Positions 8,939 to 18,164 of a stretch of 64,000 bases of DNA are shown here, piece after piece. The notes beneath the pieces were generated by a model that worked only from the letters and a program-made list of their open reading frames with translations, was not told where the DNA came from and did not search any database. Origin of the DNA: Cupriavidus pauculus (GTDB taxonomy: Bacteria; Pseudomonadota; Gammaproteobacteria; Burkholderiales; Burkholderiaceae); contig NZ_VZOW01000007.1 in the NCBI RefSeq assembly GCF_008801835.1, positions 124,001-188,000 of the forward strand, in the 5' to 3' direction. The first letter of the stretch is position 1. Each line of letters opens with the position of its first letter. A program made the translations under genes and the position numbers.

Positions 8939-9314
8939 CGCGCAGCGGACATCTTGGCGCCGGGCGGAGGGTGGCGGCCGCCGCGTTGCGCGGCAATCGA
9001 CGAGGTGGGACGCAAGGTGGGACGCGGGCATGTGCAGGCACGCGCGGGCTGGCGCGAGACGAAACAGGAACAGCCGGCGAGTGTGCGTGGCGCGAACGGC
9101 GAATGGAATTGAGATTTTTCGCGCGGCGCATTAAGCGAAGTGGATGGCCGCGGCCGTGGCTGCCGCCGCCATCCCGCCTCAAGTTTTGCGTCCCGCAGCC
9201 GTAGACCGAAATAGGTCCGTCCGATAACGATAACCAGCGGCGCAGCCAGACGGCAGACCTTCATCACCGCGCAGTGGGCAATGACCCCGCGCCGCACGCT
9301 TACGGAGACATGAA
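8939..9314. other. Intergenic region, mipA-like / chemoreceptor
   Basis: This 376-bp stretch holds no convincing gene. It contains the upstream region of the mipA-like gene and the sigma28-like promoter of the chemoreceptor, followed by a leader of about 100 bases. Confidence 0.6.
9179..9205 (+). promoter_or_regulatory. Sigma28 (FliA)-like promoter of chemoreceptor gene
   Basis: TCAAGTTT (9179-9186), an 11-base spacer and GCCGTAGA (9198-9205) match the flagellar sigma28 consensus TAAAGTTT-N11-GCCGATAA at 12 of 16 positions, including the invariant spacing. It lies about 110 bases upstream of the chemoreceptor ATG, which is where a motility-class promoter would be expected. Confidence 0.6.
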
Positions 9315-10949
9315 ATGATGAAGCAACTGTCGATCAGGGGCTCGTTGAGCTTGCTGGTCGCGTTCTTTGGTGTGGCGCTGGTGATCGGCGCCACTGTGGG
9401 GCTGTATTCGATACGCGCGGGCAATGATGCGCTGCGGCAGACCTACACCGTCGACACCCCAGCGGTGGCCGATCTTGAGGGCAGCGCGGCCCAGTTGCTG
9501 CGCTTGCGTCTGGCGCTGGCCACCTATGCGTCGCTGACCGAACTCGGCGATCAGGATGGCGCCAAGGCCGTGCTCAAGCGTTTCGACCAATATCTGGTCA
9601 ACGCCAACGAGCGCATCGATCACTATCTGAGCGTGACAGGCAATGGCGACGAGCAACAGCAGCGCCTGCTCAAGGACATGCAGGACAAGCGCGCCAAATT
9701 CCTGCGCGAAGGCGTCGATCCCGCGCTGGCCGCGCTGAAGGCTGGGGATCGTCAGACTTTCCTGCAACTGCAGGCGCACAAGCTGCCGCCACTCTACGGT
9801 GCCTACGAGAAAGCGATGCTGGCGCTGGAAACCCTGCAGGTCTCCTACGGGGAGCGCCGCTACAACGACGCGCAGGCGCGCTTTCGCATCGTGGTCTGGG
9901 CGGTGGCGATCGGCCTGGCTGGCGCGCTGTTGCTGGCGTGGCTGGCGCGTGTGGCGATGATCCGTGCCATCGTCGCGCCCGTCGATGCCGCTGTCGCGCA
10001 ATTCCAGCGCATTGCAAGCGGCGATCTGACCGGGCGCGTGCAGATTGCGCGCAGCCGCGAGATGCATCGCCTGACCAGCGCTCTACAGCAGATGCAGGCG
10101 TCGCTGATCGAGACCGTGGGCACGGTGCGTGGCGGCACCGATGCGATCCGCCACGGCGTGCACGAAATCTCCAGCGGCAATACCGATCTCTCGCAGCGCA
10201 CCGAGGAACAGGCCGCGTCGCTTGAACAGACGGCGGCCAGCATGGAACAACTGACGTCCACCGTGAAGCAGACCGCCGACAACGCCACGCAAGCCAGCCG
10301 GCTGGCGCAAGGCGCATCGGGTCTGGCCGCGCAGGGCGGGGAACTGTCGCAACAGGTGGTCGACACCATGCAGCACATCGTGGCGGATTCGCACAAGATT
10401 GGCGACATCGTCGGCGTGATCGAAAGCATCGCGTTCCAGACCAATATCCTCGCCCTCAATGCAGCCGTGGAAGCGGCGCGCGCCGGCGAGCAGGGGCGCG
10501 GGTTCGCCGTGGTGGCGTCCGAGGTGCGCGCGCTGGCGCAGCGCAGCGCGGGCGCAGCCAAGGAAATCAAGGGACTGATCGAGTTGTCCGCCAATCGCGT
10601 GGAAGCGGGCGCAGGCCTGGTGGCGCAATCCGGCAGCACGATGGGCGAAATCGTCGACGCCATCGCCCGGGTCAGCGATCTGATGAACGAAATCGCCTCG
10701 GCGGCTGCCGAGCAAAGCAGCGGCATCGATCAGGTGAATCAGGCCGTCACGCAAATGGACGAGGTCACGCAGCAGAACGCCGCGCTGGTGGAACAGGCAG
10801 CCGCCGCCGCGGGCGCACTCGAAGAGCAGGCGCAGCGCTTGTCCGATGCGGTGGCGGTGTTCAGCATCGACGTGCACCAGAGCGGCCTGTCGCTGGCGCA
10901 ACCCCGGCGCGCTGCCGCGCATCTGACGTTGCAGCCGGCGGGCGTATAG
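9315..10949 (+). CDS. Methyl-accepting chemotaxis protein
   Basis: A 544-residue transmembrane chemoreceptor. Residues 8-30 form the first membrane segment, about 31-190 a periplasmic four-helix-bundle (TarH-like) ligand domain, and 194-214 the second membrane segment ([19 protein letters not shown]). A HAMP domain follows (about 215-270), then the signalling domain with the hairpin tip [24 protein letters not shown] and glutamine/glutamate-rich methylation helices. The C-terminus ends in LTLQPAGV and lacks a NWETF-type CheR tether. GGAGACA precedes the start; two consecutive ATG codons are possible. The ligand is unknown. Confidence 0.95.
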   Translation: MMKQLSIRGSLSLLVAFFGVALVIGATVGLYSIRAGNDALRQTYTVDTPAVADLEGSAAQLLRLRLALATYASLTELGDQDGAKAVLKRFDQYLVNANERIDHYLSVTGNGDEQQQRLLKDMQDKRAKFLREGVDPALAALKAGDRQTFLQLQAHKLPPLYGAYEKAMLALETLQVSYGERRYNDAQARFRIVVWAVAIGLAGALLLAWLARVAMIRAIVAPVDAAVAQFQRIASGDLTGRVQIARSREMHRLTSALQQMQASLIETVGTVRGGTDAIRHGVHEISSGNTDLSQRTEEQAASLEQTAASMEQLTSTVKQTADNATQASRLAQGASGLAAQGGELSQQVVDTMQHIVADSHKIGDIVGVIESIAFQTNILALNAAVEAARAGEQGRGFAVVASEVRALAQRSAGAAKEIKGLIELSANRVEAGAGLVAQSGSTMGEIVDAIARVSDLMNEIASAAAEQSSGIDQVNQAVTQMDEVTQQNAALVEQAAAAAGALEEQAQRLSDAVAVFSIDVHQSGLSLAQPRRAAAHLTLQPAGV

Positions 10950-11036
10950 GCAAGCGGGTGCGGCATGCCGAACCCTCAATCGAGACTCTGCAGGGCGACG
11001 CGGTTCTGGGCAAGGCGCTGGCGTTGATGCATACGC

Positions 11037-11540
11037 CTACCGCTGCCCCGCGCTGCCGTACTGCTCGTTGTCCACGGGCTCCATCCAGTCCACCGCCTTC
11101 CCTTCAAGCGCCTCCGCAATGGCGATATGCACCATGGTCGAATGGGCTGTCGCGCCGTGCCAGTGTTTGGTATTGGGTGGAATCCAGACGATGTCGCCCG
11201 GCCGGATGGTCTGGACCAAGTCGCCCCATTGCTGGACGAAGCCCGTGCCGGCCACGACCAGAAGCGTCTGCCCGAGCGGGTGACTGTGCCATGCAGTGCG
11301 CGCACCGGGTGCGAACGTGACGGTGGCGCCGCCGACGCGGGCAGGCAGGGGTGCCTGGAAATGCGCGTCGATGCGCACGCTGCCGGTAAAGCTGGCGGCA
11401 GCCCCTTCCATCGATGGCTGGACTTCGGCGCGCGTGACCGTGATCTCGGGGCGGCGCGCCGGAGTCGTGGCGATGCCGTTCGCGCCGGGCAAGAGGCAAA
11501 ACGGATGATCTGAAGTCTGCGAAGGGTGCGAAGGGTGCAT
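11037..11540 (-). CDS. Cupin-domain protein ((R)-mandelonitrile lyase-like)
   Basis: A 167-residue single-cupin protein from the ATG at 11540; in-frame ATGs at 11606 and 11615 would leave almost no room for the divergent LysR promoter. The cupin motif 1 is visible as WHSHPLGQTLLVVAGTG and motif 2 as PGDIVWIPPNTKHWHGATAHS, giving the His/Glu-type metal site. Family relatives include metal-dependent hydroxynitrile lyases and small carboxymuconolactone-associated cupins; the substrate here is not known. It is divergent from a LysR gene, its probable regulator. Confidence 0.8.
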   Translation of the reverse strand: MHPSHPSQTSDHPFCLLPGANGIATTPARRPEITVTRAEVQPSMEGAAASFTGSVRIDAHFQAPLPARVGGATVTFAPGARTAWHSHPLGQTLLVVAGTGFVQQWGDLVQTIRPGDIVWIPPNTKHWHGATAHSTMVHIAIAEALEGKAVDWMEPVDNEQYGSAGQR

Positions 11541-11645
11541 GGAGGCGTCCTGACAAAACACTTGCGCGGCGCGCGCGACAGGCAGAACAATAGGGCGAAA
11601 ATTCATGAAATGCATTCATAGCGCCAAACGCGGCGCGCCCTGACC

Positions 11646-12578
11646 ATGCCCCGTCATAACCTCAACGATCTCCTCGCATTGATTACCGTTGCCCGCGAGC
11701 GAAGCTTCACGCGCGCGGCGGCTCGCCTCGACGTCACGCAATCGGCGTTGAGCCACACCATCCGCAATCTCGAGACAAAACTGGGCGTGCGGCTGCTTAC
11801 GCGGACCACGCGCAGCGTGTCGACTACCGAGGCCGGCGAAAGGCTGATCCGCTCGATCGGGCCGAAGTTCGATGAAATCGAAGCCGATCTCTCGGCGGTG
11901 GCCGAGCTGGGCGATCGTCCGGCTGGCACCATCCGCATCACGGCGGTGGACCATCCGATCGACGCCATCATCTGGCCCCGTCTGGCCAAGGTGCTACCGC
12001 AGTACCCGGAGCTCAATGTCGAGCTGACCGTCGACTACGGCCTTACCAATATCGTTGGAGATCGTTACGACATCGGCGTGCGGTTCGGTGATCAAATCGA
12101 GAAGGACATGATCGCCGTGCGCATCAGTCCCGACGTGAAGATGGCCATCGCGGCGGCGCCCGCATATTTCAAGGGGCGCGACAAGCCGATGACGCCGCGC
12201 GATCTGCTATCGCACCGCTGCATCTGCTTGCGGCTGGCCACCAGCGGCGGGCTCTATGCGTGGGAACTGGCCAAGGGGTCCAAGAAGCTGCAGGCGCGCG
12301 TGGAAGGCCAGGTGGTGTGCAACGGCGTCAATCAGATGCTCAATGCCGCGCTCGACGGCTTCGGACTTGTGTTCCTGCCGTTGCCGATCATCCAGCCCTT
12401 TGCGGACAAGGGAAAACTGGTCAAGGTCATGGAAGACTGGTGTCCCACCTTCCCCGGCTATCACGCGTTTTATCCAAGCCGCAGGCAGTCATCGCGGGCG
12501 CTCAAGATCGTCATCGACGCCATCCGGTACAAACCGGATGGCATGACGTCTAAGCCTGCGAAAGCTGGTCACGGATAG
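11646..12578 (+). CDS. LysR-family transcriptional regulator
   Basis: A 310-residue LysR protein. The N-terminal winged helix reads LNDLLALITVARERSFTRAAARLDVTQSALSHTIRNLE, and the effector domain (about 92-300) includes FGLVFLPLPIIQPFADKGKLV. It starts 105 bases from the divergent cupin gene, which it probably controls. Its last 29 bases overlap the end of the converging molybdenum hydroxylase gene. Relatives regulate small oxidoreductases and cupins; the inducer cannot be read from sequence. Confidence 0.88.
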   Translation: MPRHNLNDLLALITVARERSFTRAAARLDVTQSALSHTIRNLETKLGVRLLTRTTRSVSTTEAGERLIRSIGPKFDEIEADLSAVAELGDRPAGTIRITAVDHPIDAIIWPRLAKVLPQYPELNVELTVDYGLTNIVGDRYDIGVRFGDQIEKDMIAVRISPDVKMAIAAAPAYFKGRDKPMTPRDLLSHRCICLRLATSGGLYAWELAKGSKKLQARVEGQVVCNGVNQMLNAALDGFGLVFLPLPIIQPFADKGKLVKVMEDWCPTFPGYHAFYPSRRQSSRALKIVIDAIRYKPDGMTSKPAKAGHG

Positions 12579-14883
12579 GCAACGACCGAATGCGCGTTCC
12601 GGTCGCCGCAAAGATCGCGTTGCACAGCGCGGGCGCGATGGGCGGCACGGGCGGCTCGCCGACGCCGCCGGGCGGCACGTCGAAATCGCCGCCCACCATC
12701 CACGTGTGGATGGCTCGTGGCGCCATGTGGGAACGCAGGATCTCGAAGTCGTGGAAGTTGCTTTGCTGCACGCGACCGTCCTTGAAAGAGATCTCGCCGA
12801 GCATCGCCAGGCCGATGCCCATCACGCATCCGCCTTCCACCTGCGAGCGAATGCGCTCGGGATTGACCTGCGGCCCGCAATCGATCGCCATGTCCACGCG
12901 CGGAATGGTGATCTGGCCCTTGGCATCCACCGCCACTTCGACCACGGTGGCCACATAGGTCACGAAGCTGTAAGCCATGGCGATGCCCAGACCATGCCCC
13001 TTCGGCAGCTTGCGGCCCCAATTGGCCCTGCGCGCCGCTTCCTCGATGACCCGGCGCATGCGGCCGGTGTCGAGTGGATACACGTCAGGCGATTCGTTGT
13101 AGTTCCAGCTGTCCGACAGCGTTGTGGGGTCGATCTTGCGCGGCGGGCCGATCAGTTCCAGCAGATAGTCCTTCGGGTCACGACGCGCCTGATGCGCGAG
13201 TTCCGCAACGAAGCTCTGCACCGCGAACGCATGCGGGATATTCGACACGGACCGGAACCAGCCAATGCGCGTATGCGCGGGCACGTCGGCCGATTCCAGC
13301 CGGATCGACGGGATCTGGTACGGGATGTTGATGGCTGTCATCCCGGCTTCGAACGGCGCCTTGCCCATCGCCCCAACCGTGAAGGTCGAAGCGATGGTGG
13401 GCGCTGCCGACCTGTGCAGCCATGCCGTCGGTTTGCCGCTGGCATCGAGCACGGACTCGATGCGCTCGACCGACACCGTGTGGTAGTAGTCGTGATGAAT
13501 GTCGTCGTCGCGCGTCCACTGCAGCTTGACCGGCTTGCCGTCCATCGCCTTGGATACCAGCGCGGCTTCGGAGATAAAGTCCGCCATCGACTTGCGCCCA
13601 AATCCGCCGCCCAGCAAGGTCAGATGCAGCGTCACGTCCCTGGCGTCGATGCCGAGGTGCTTCGCCACGCTTTCCAATGCGCCCTGCGGCGCTTGCGAAG
13701 GCGCCCAGATCTCGCACTTGCCGTCGACAAAGCGCGCGGTAGCCACGGGGGTTTCCATCGATGCATGCGCGAGATGCGGGATGTAGTACTCGGCGGAAAC
13801 CTTGCGCTGCGCGCCGGCAGCCGACAGCGCCGCCACGGCATCGCCATCGCTGCGCAACGCCTTGCCGGGCTTGCGCGCGCCGGCTTCGAGCGTGCGGCGG
13901 AAAGCGGCCGAGTCGTAGCCTGCATTGGCGCCATGGTCCCAGTCGAGCTTGAGTGCCGCGCGGCCCTGCATCGCCGCCCAGGTGTTGGTGGCCACCACGG
14001 CAACACCGCCAACGGGATTGAACAGCGGCGGGCCGTCGTAGGGCTTCAGTTCGATGACGCGCAGCACGCCGGGTACCTTCAATGCGTCGGCGCTATCGAC
14101 CTTGCGCAGCTTGCCGCCATAGACGGGCGGACGTGCGATCACCGCGTAGACCATGCCCGGCAGTCGCACGTCGATACCGTAGGTGGCCTTGCCGTGCACG
14201 ATATCGCGGCTATCGGTCGGAAGGATCTTGCCGCGGCCGATATAGCGGAATGCGTCCGGCTGCTTGAGGCGCAACTGGTTATGCGTGGGCACCGGCTGGC
14301 GCATGGCGGCTTCGGCCAGATCGCCATATCCGATGCGGCGCCCCGTGGCCGCGTGAATGACTTCATGGTTGCGCGCCTGCACCTCGGTGACGGGCACCTT
14401 CCATTGCGCAGCGGCTGCAGCTTCGAGCATCTGGCGCGCCGACGCCCCGACCCGGCGCATCGGCGCAAGAAAATGCCGCATGCTGCGCGATCCGTCCACA
14501 TTCTGGCTGCCGTAGCGCGCCTCGTTGGCGTCCGCCTGCACGATCCTGACGCGGCTCCAGTCCGCTTCCATTTCGTCGGCGACCACCATCGGCAGGCTGG
14601 TTCGTACGCCCGTACCCATCTCGGCGCGATGCGCCACGATGGTCACGGTGCCGTCGCGCGCAATCGACACGAACACCAGTGGATCGTCCACGATGCCACC
14701 CGGCATGGCCGCGCCACCGTATTTCTTTTCCGCCTGCGCCGCATCGGCCTTCGAGATCAGACCGCCAAACTGGAGCGCCAGCGCGAATGCCGCGCCGGCC
14801 TGCAGCACGCGGCGGCGCGCCGGTTGCTGGGGGATGTCGAGCGTGTCGAGCGTGTCGAGCGTGTTGTGCGTGGTGCGGGTCAT
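12550..14883 (-). CDS. iorB: Molybdopterin-binding subunit of aldehyde/isoquinoline-type oxidoreductase
   Basis: A 777-residue xanthine-dehydrogenase-family molybdenum subunit of the isoquinoline 1-oxidoreductase beta type. A twin-arginine signal (ARRRVLQAGAAFALALQFGG) near residues 22-45 points to export as a folded complex. Cofactor motifs include GGGFGRKSMADF, the EMGTGVRTSLP segment and the C-terminal VGGDFDVPPGGVGEPPVPP with the conserved glutamate. The ATG overlaps the iorA stop (ATGA). The enzyme probably hydroxylates an N-heterocycle or an aldehyde and passes electrons through iorA to a periplasmic cytochrome. Three 9-base repeats encode LDT repeats near the start. Confidence 0.85.
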   Translation of the reverse strand: MTRTTHNTLDTLDTLDIPQQPARRRVLQAGAAFALALQFGGLISKADAAQAEKKYGGAAMPGGIVDDPLVFVSIARDGTVTIVAHRAEMGTGVRTSLPMVVADEMEADWSRVRIVQADANEARYGSQNVDGSRSMRHFLAPMRRVGASARQMLEAAAAAQWKVPVTEVQARNHEVIHAATGRRIGYGDLAEAAMRQPVPTHNQLRLKQPDAFRYIGRGKILPTDSRDIVHGKATYGIDVRLPGMVYAVIARPPVYGGKLRKVDSADALKVPGVLRVIELKPYDGPPLFNPVGGVAVVATNTWAAMQGRAALKLDWDHGANAGYDSAAFRRTLEAGARKPGKALRSDGDAVAALSAAGAQRKVSAEYYIPHLAHASMETPVATARFVDGKCEIWAPSQAPQGALESVAKHLGIDARDVTLHLTLLGGGFGRKSMADFISEAALVSKAMDGKPVKLQWTRDDDIHHDYYHTVSVERIESVLDASGKPTAWLHRSAAPTIASTFTVGAMGKAPFEAGMTAINIPYQIPSIRLESADVPAHTRIGWFRSVSNIPHAFAVQSFVAELAHQARRDPKDYLLELIGPPRKIDPTTLSDSWNYNESPDVYPLDTGRMRRVIEEAARRANWGRKLPKGHGLGIAMAYSFVTYVATVVEVAVDAKGQITIPRVDMAIDCGPQVNPERIRSQVEGGCVMGIGLAMLGEISFKDGRVQQSNFHDFEILRSHMAPRAIHTWMVGGDFDVPPGGVGEPPVPPIAPALCNAIFAATGTRIRSLPIRDQLSQA
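14836..14862. repeat. Three tandem 9-base repeats in the iorB signal region
   Basis: GTCGAGCGT occurs three times head to tail. On the minus strand it encodes repeated Leu-Asp-Thr just before the twin-arginine signal. The unit is a multiple of three, so copy changes would alter length but not frame. Confidence 0.8.
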
Positions 14884-15362
14884 GCCTGGGCTCCCGTCTT
14901 GCCGGCGGCGAGCCTTGTGGACGCCAGTTTCACCGCTGCATTGATGCGCGTGTAGGTTCCGCAACGGCACAGATTGCCGCTCATGCCGGCGACGATCTGC
15001 TCATCCGTGGGCTTTGGATTCGCCTTCAGCAACGCCGTGGCCGTCATGATCTGTCCGGCCTGGCAATAGCCGCACTGGGCGACACCTAGCTCGACCCACG
15101 CATCCTGGACAGCCCGCCCGACGCGATCCGACTCCATCGATTCGATCGTACGCACGCGCTTGTTGCCGATGGCCGAGATCGGCGTGACACAGGACCGCAC
15201 GGCCTGGCCGTCGACATGGACGGTACACGCGCCGCAAAGCGCCATGCCGCATCCGAACTTGGTGCCGGTGAAGCCGAGCGCGTCGCGTAGCGTCCACAGT
15301 AGCGGGGTGTCGGCGGAGAGGTCGACGTCGTGAACCTGGCCGTTGATGTTTAGCGTTGTCAT
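14880..15362 (-). CDS. iorA: 2Fe-2S subunit of isoquinoline-type oxidoreductase
   Basis: A 160-residue protein with two [2Fe-2S] clusters. The plant-ferredoxin-like N-terminal site is GCGMALCGACTVHVDG with a later RSC, and the C-terminal site is CGYCQAGQIM...GNLCRCGTY. This is the standard small subunit of two-subunit molybdenum hydroxylases (IorAB/aldehyde oxidase type) that lack an FAD subunit. It has no signal of its own and would be exported with the twin-arginine-bearing partner. It is the first gene of the leftward pair and is divergent from an MFS gene. Confidence 0.92.
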   Translation of the reverse strand: MTTLNINGQVHDVDLSADTPLLWTLRDALGFTGTKFGCGMALCGACTVHVDGQAVRSCVTPISAIGNKRVRTIESMESDRVGRAVQDAWVELGVAQCGYCQAGQIMTATALLKANPKPTDEQIVAGMSGNLCRCGTYTRINAAVKLASTRLAAGKTGAQA

Positions 15363-15530
15363 GGGCGGAGGGGAGGCAGGGGGACCGCAGCATGGTAGCG
15401 GATGGCGCGAACGCTGATTACACGCTTCTGCTCATTGCCTTCATGAGGTGGATTCATCAATGTCTTTCATGAAGCTTGCTCATCAAGGCAACAAGTATTG
15501 TGCGGGTAGTCACCCGGCTCCAATCTGCGG

Positions 15531-16847
15531 ATGATACGGGCAATGGAAAACACCGCATTACCCCACACCTCCGCGCCGCGCTCTGCGCCGCATGCGGGCC
15601 CCCAATCGCCCGCGTCGCAGCCGCCCGCGCACTGGAACGGCGTGTTCGCGATGACACTCTGCGTCTTCGCGTTGATCGCCTCGGAATTCATGCCTGTCAG
15701 CCTGCTGACGCCGATGTCCGCCGATCTGCATGTCACGGAAGGCATGACCGGGCAGGGCATCGCCATCTCCGGTGCGTTTGCGGTGTTCACGAGCCTCTTC
15801 ATCGCGGCCATTGCCGGAAACACGAACCGCAAGTCGCTGCTGCTGGGTTTGACGGCAGTGATGGCGATATCGGGCGCCATCATCGCGGCGGCGCCGACCT
15901 ACACGGCCTACATGCTCGGGCGCGCACTGATCGGCGTGGTCGTCGGCGGCTTCTGGTCGATGTCCGCGGCCACTGCCATCCGGCTGGTGCCTGCGCACCA
16001 GGTGCCGCGCGCGTTGGCGATATTCAATAGCGGCAACGCATTGGCCACCGTCATCGCGGCGCCGGCCGGCAGCTATCTCGGCACGCTGATCGGCTGGCGC
16101 GGGGCATTCTACTGCCTCGTACCCGTGGCGTTGCTCGCACTGGCCTGGCAATGGTTCAGCCTGCCAACGATGCCGGTGCCCGCTCGCCCCAAGGGCAGCG
16201 GCAATGTATTCGTCCACCTGAAGCGTCCGGTCGTTGCGCTGGGCATGCTGGCGGCCGGCGTGTTCTTCTCCGGACAGTTCACGCTGTTCACTTACGTCCG
16301 CCCCTTTCTCGAAACCGTCACGCATGTCGATGCCCCGAGCTTGTCGCTGATCCTGCTGGCAATTGGCGTGGCCGGTTTTGCCGGCACGATGCTGATTGGC
16401 GCGGTGCTCAAGCGCGCGTTCCATGGCGTACTCGTCGCGATCCCGGCGCTGATGGGGGTGATAGCGCTTGCGCTGATCGGCCTGGGGCAAAACCAGGCGG
16501 CTGTCGCGGGGCTTCTGGTACTTTGGGGACTGGTTGCCACGGCGGCGCCGGTGGGATGGTGGAGCTGGATCACGCGCACGTTTCCACACCATGCCGAAGC
16601 AGGCGGCGGCCTGATGGTGGCGATTGTCCAGATGTCGATCGCGCTGGGCTCCACGGTCGGCGGCATCCTGTTCGATACGTTCGGCTATCGGAGCACGCTC
16701 GAAGCCAGCGCTGCGCTGCTGTGCATCGGCGCCGGACTCGCATGGCTGATGGCGCGCGTCGGCGCTGAAGATTCCGATTCCATCGATTCACCCGTACCCG
16801 CCCGACAAACAGCGTCCGGTCACGTGGATGGAGCAGCTCACCGATGA
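15531..16847 (+). CDS. MFS efflux transporter, DHA1 (NepI/AraJ-like)
   Basis: A 438-residue major facilitator with 12 predicted membrane helices. The first helix contains the DHA1-type FALIASEFMPVSLLTPM motif, and motif C-like GNALATVIAAPAGSYLG appears around helix 5. A long proline- and alanine-rich cytoplasmic N-terminus precedes it; ATG 15543 is an alternative start. Relatives export purine nucleosides, sugars or drugs. It is divergent from the molybdenum hydroxylase genes, so export of a pathway compound is possible but unproven. Confidence 0.83.
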   Translation: MIRAMENTALPHTSAPRSAPHAGPQSPASQPPAHWNGVFAMTLCVFALIASEFMPVSLLTPMSADLHVTEGMTGQGIAISGAFAVFTSLFIAAIAGNTNRKSLLLGLTAVMAISGAIIAAAPTYTAYMLGRALIGVVVGGFWSMSAATAIRLVPAHQVPRALAIFNSGNALATVIAAPAGSYLGTLIGWRGAFYCLVPVALLALAWQWFSLPTMPVPARPKGSGNVFVHLKRPVVALGMLAAGVFFSGQFTLFTYVRPFLETVTHVDAPSLSLILLAIGVAGFAGTMLIGAVLKRAFHGVLVAIPALMGVIALALIGLGQNQAAVAGLLVLWGLVATAAPVGWWSWITRTFPHHAEAGGGLMVAIVQMSIALGSTVGGILFDTFGYRSTLEASAALLCIGAGLAWLMARVGAEDSDSIDSPVPARQTASGHVDGAAHR

Positions 16848-17203
16848 ACGGTATAACGCGCGCCGGGCGCACCGTCCGGCACCTTGACGTGGTAGCGCTC
16901 GCCGCGGTGCTGTGGGCAGTGTTGGGCGGGGCTGACGACAGCGCAGTTGCGGGAGGTCGCACAGGTCCTGCGCGAGCACGTCGGCCCGGAGAACGGCCGT
17001 CGCGCGCATGAAGCGCTGGAGCGGCCTCTGGCTGCTGACAGGGGCGGCAAGTAGGCCTTGCCCAGCCGCCGGAGGTGCGGCGCGTTATCTCGATGGCGTA
17101 GCCGCCGCGCGGACCGATTGCGGCAGGCGGCACAATTCGCTAGGGTTATGCAGCCGGGCGCAAGGCGGGTCCGGCAGCCCCCCATTCCTGTCGAGAGCAA
17201 AAC
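16848..17203. other. Intergenic stretch with possible gene remnants
   Basis: No complete gene is convincing in these 356 bases. Two short protein-like stretches stand out. On the plus strand GLTTAQLREVAQVLREHVGP continues to a stop near 17054. On the minus strand a segment ending in ERYHVKVPDGAPGARYTVHR stops near 16838. Neither has a ribosome site or full-length partner. They could be remnants of a small lost gene or chance frames in GC-rich DNA. Confidence 0.35.
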
Positions 17204-18109
17204 ATGATTCGCTGGATCCAGAGCATCGCCACGACACTGACTGTCGCGGTGGCAGGCATGGCGTGCATCGGTGGTGCGGCACATGCCCAGGCGCAGGCCG
17301 ACAGCCCGCCCAAGGACGCGGCCACGTTGACCATTACGGCCGGTGCGCAGCAAACGACTTTTACGCGCGCCGCGTTGCTGAAGGACCGGCGGCTGGTCAA
17401 TGTCACCGTCGACGACGACAACCTGAAGCGCCGCATGACATTCAAGGCGATTCCGCTGGCGGCGCTGCTGGCGGGACTGCCGGTTGCGAAGGATGGCAGC
17501 GCCACCACGGCCGCCAGCGACGGCTACGTGTCGCATCTGCCGATGCCTCTGCTGCTGGCGGATCGTGCTGATGGGCCACGCGCGTGGCTCGCGGTGGAAA
17601 ACCCCGCCAGGCCGTGGCCGACGCTCAAAGGGCAGGACATCGGCCCATTCCGGCTGATCTGGACGGTGCCGAAGTCATCTGCCAGTGCCGCGCGTGGGGA
17701 CGCGGCGGTCAGCATCAACGAAAGCCTGTGGACCTATGCGATCGTGCGCATCGACGTCGGCGCGACTGCGGCGGAACGCTTCGCGGCAATCCGCCCGGCT
17801 GCCGACCTGCCCGCAGACGGCCCGGTCGTGCGCGGCTTTGCGACGTTCCAGCGCGTCTGTTTTTCCTGTCACTCGATGAATCGCGCGGGCGACGCGCATC
17901 TGGGCCCGGACCTGAACGTGCCGTACAACCCGGTGGAATACCTGGGCGACGACAAGCTGACCAGGTTGATCCGCAATCCGCAATCGTTGCGCTGGTGGCC
18001 CGCGGCCAAGATGTCGGCCATCGACGAGAAGACGCTGTCCGACAGCGAACTGCAGGACCTGCTGGCGTATTTGCACCATATGGCGGGCCGCAAGGCCAAC
18101 GCGCCTTGA
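17204..18109 (+). CDS. Periplasmic SUOX-like domain fused to cytochrome c
   Basis: A 301-residue secreted protein. A signal peptide (residues 1-29, ending AAHAQA) precedes a domain that resembles the molybdopterin-binding fold of sulfite-oxidase-like proteins (IPLAALLAGLPV, GPFRLIWTVPKS, ESLWTYAIVRIDVG), although no clear molybdenum-ligand cysteine is evident there. Residues 205-300 form a class I cytochrome c with CFSCH (C219, C222, H223) and a likely distal methionine in PAAKMSAID. It is convergent with a quinohemoprotein alcohol dehydrogenase 55 bases away and is a plausible electron acceptor for it. Confidence 0.75.
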   Translation: MIRWIQSIATTLTVAVAGMACIGGAAHAQAQADSPPKDAATLTITAGAQQTTFTRAALLKDRRLVNVTVDDDNLKRRMTFKAIPLAALLAGLPVAKDGSATTAASDGYVSHLPMPLLLADRADGPRAWLAVENPARPWPTLKGQDIGPFRLIWTVPKSSASAARGDAAVSINESLWTYAIVRIDVGATAAERFAAIRPAADLPADGPVVRGFATFQRVCFSCHSMNRAGDAHLGPDLNVPYNPVEYLGDDKLTRLIRNPQSLRWWPAAKMSAIDEKTLSDSELQDLLAYLHHMAGRKANAP

Positions 18110-18164
18110 CGGCCGACGGTGGCGGCTGACATCCTGCGCGAGCAGGCCGCCAGCATCGGCGCGG

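Noticed and set aside
10083-10979. A 298-codon minus-strand frame within the chemoreceptor
   Set aside because: It is antisense to the conserved signalling domain, and its apparent repeats simply mirror the coiled coil.
14836-14862. Triple 9-base repeat as a phase-variation switch
   Set aside because: The unit is a multiple of three, so slippage cannot shift the frame; it is kept only as a length-polymorphism candidate.
12706-14955. A 749-codon open frame on the plus strand opposite the molybdenum hydroxylase gene
   Set aside because: It lies wholly antisense to a gene with clear motifs and has a histidine/arginine-rich, low-complexity composition typical of GC-rich antisense frames.
16838-17536. 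A 232-codon minus-strand frame near the cytochrome gene
   Set aside because: Most of it overlaps the signal peptide and SUOX-like part of the plus-strand cytochrome gene. Only its last 25 codons look protein-like, and they are noted as a possible remnant.
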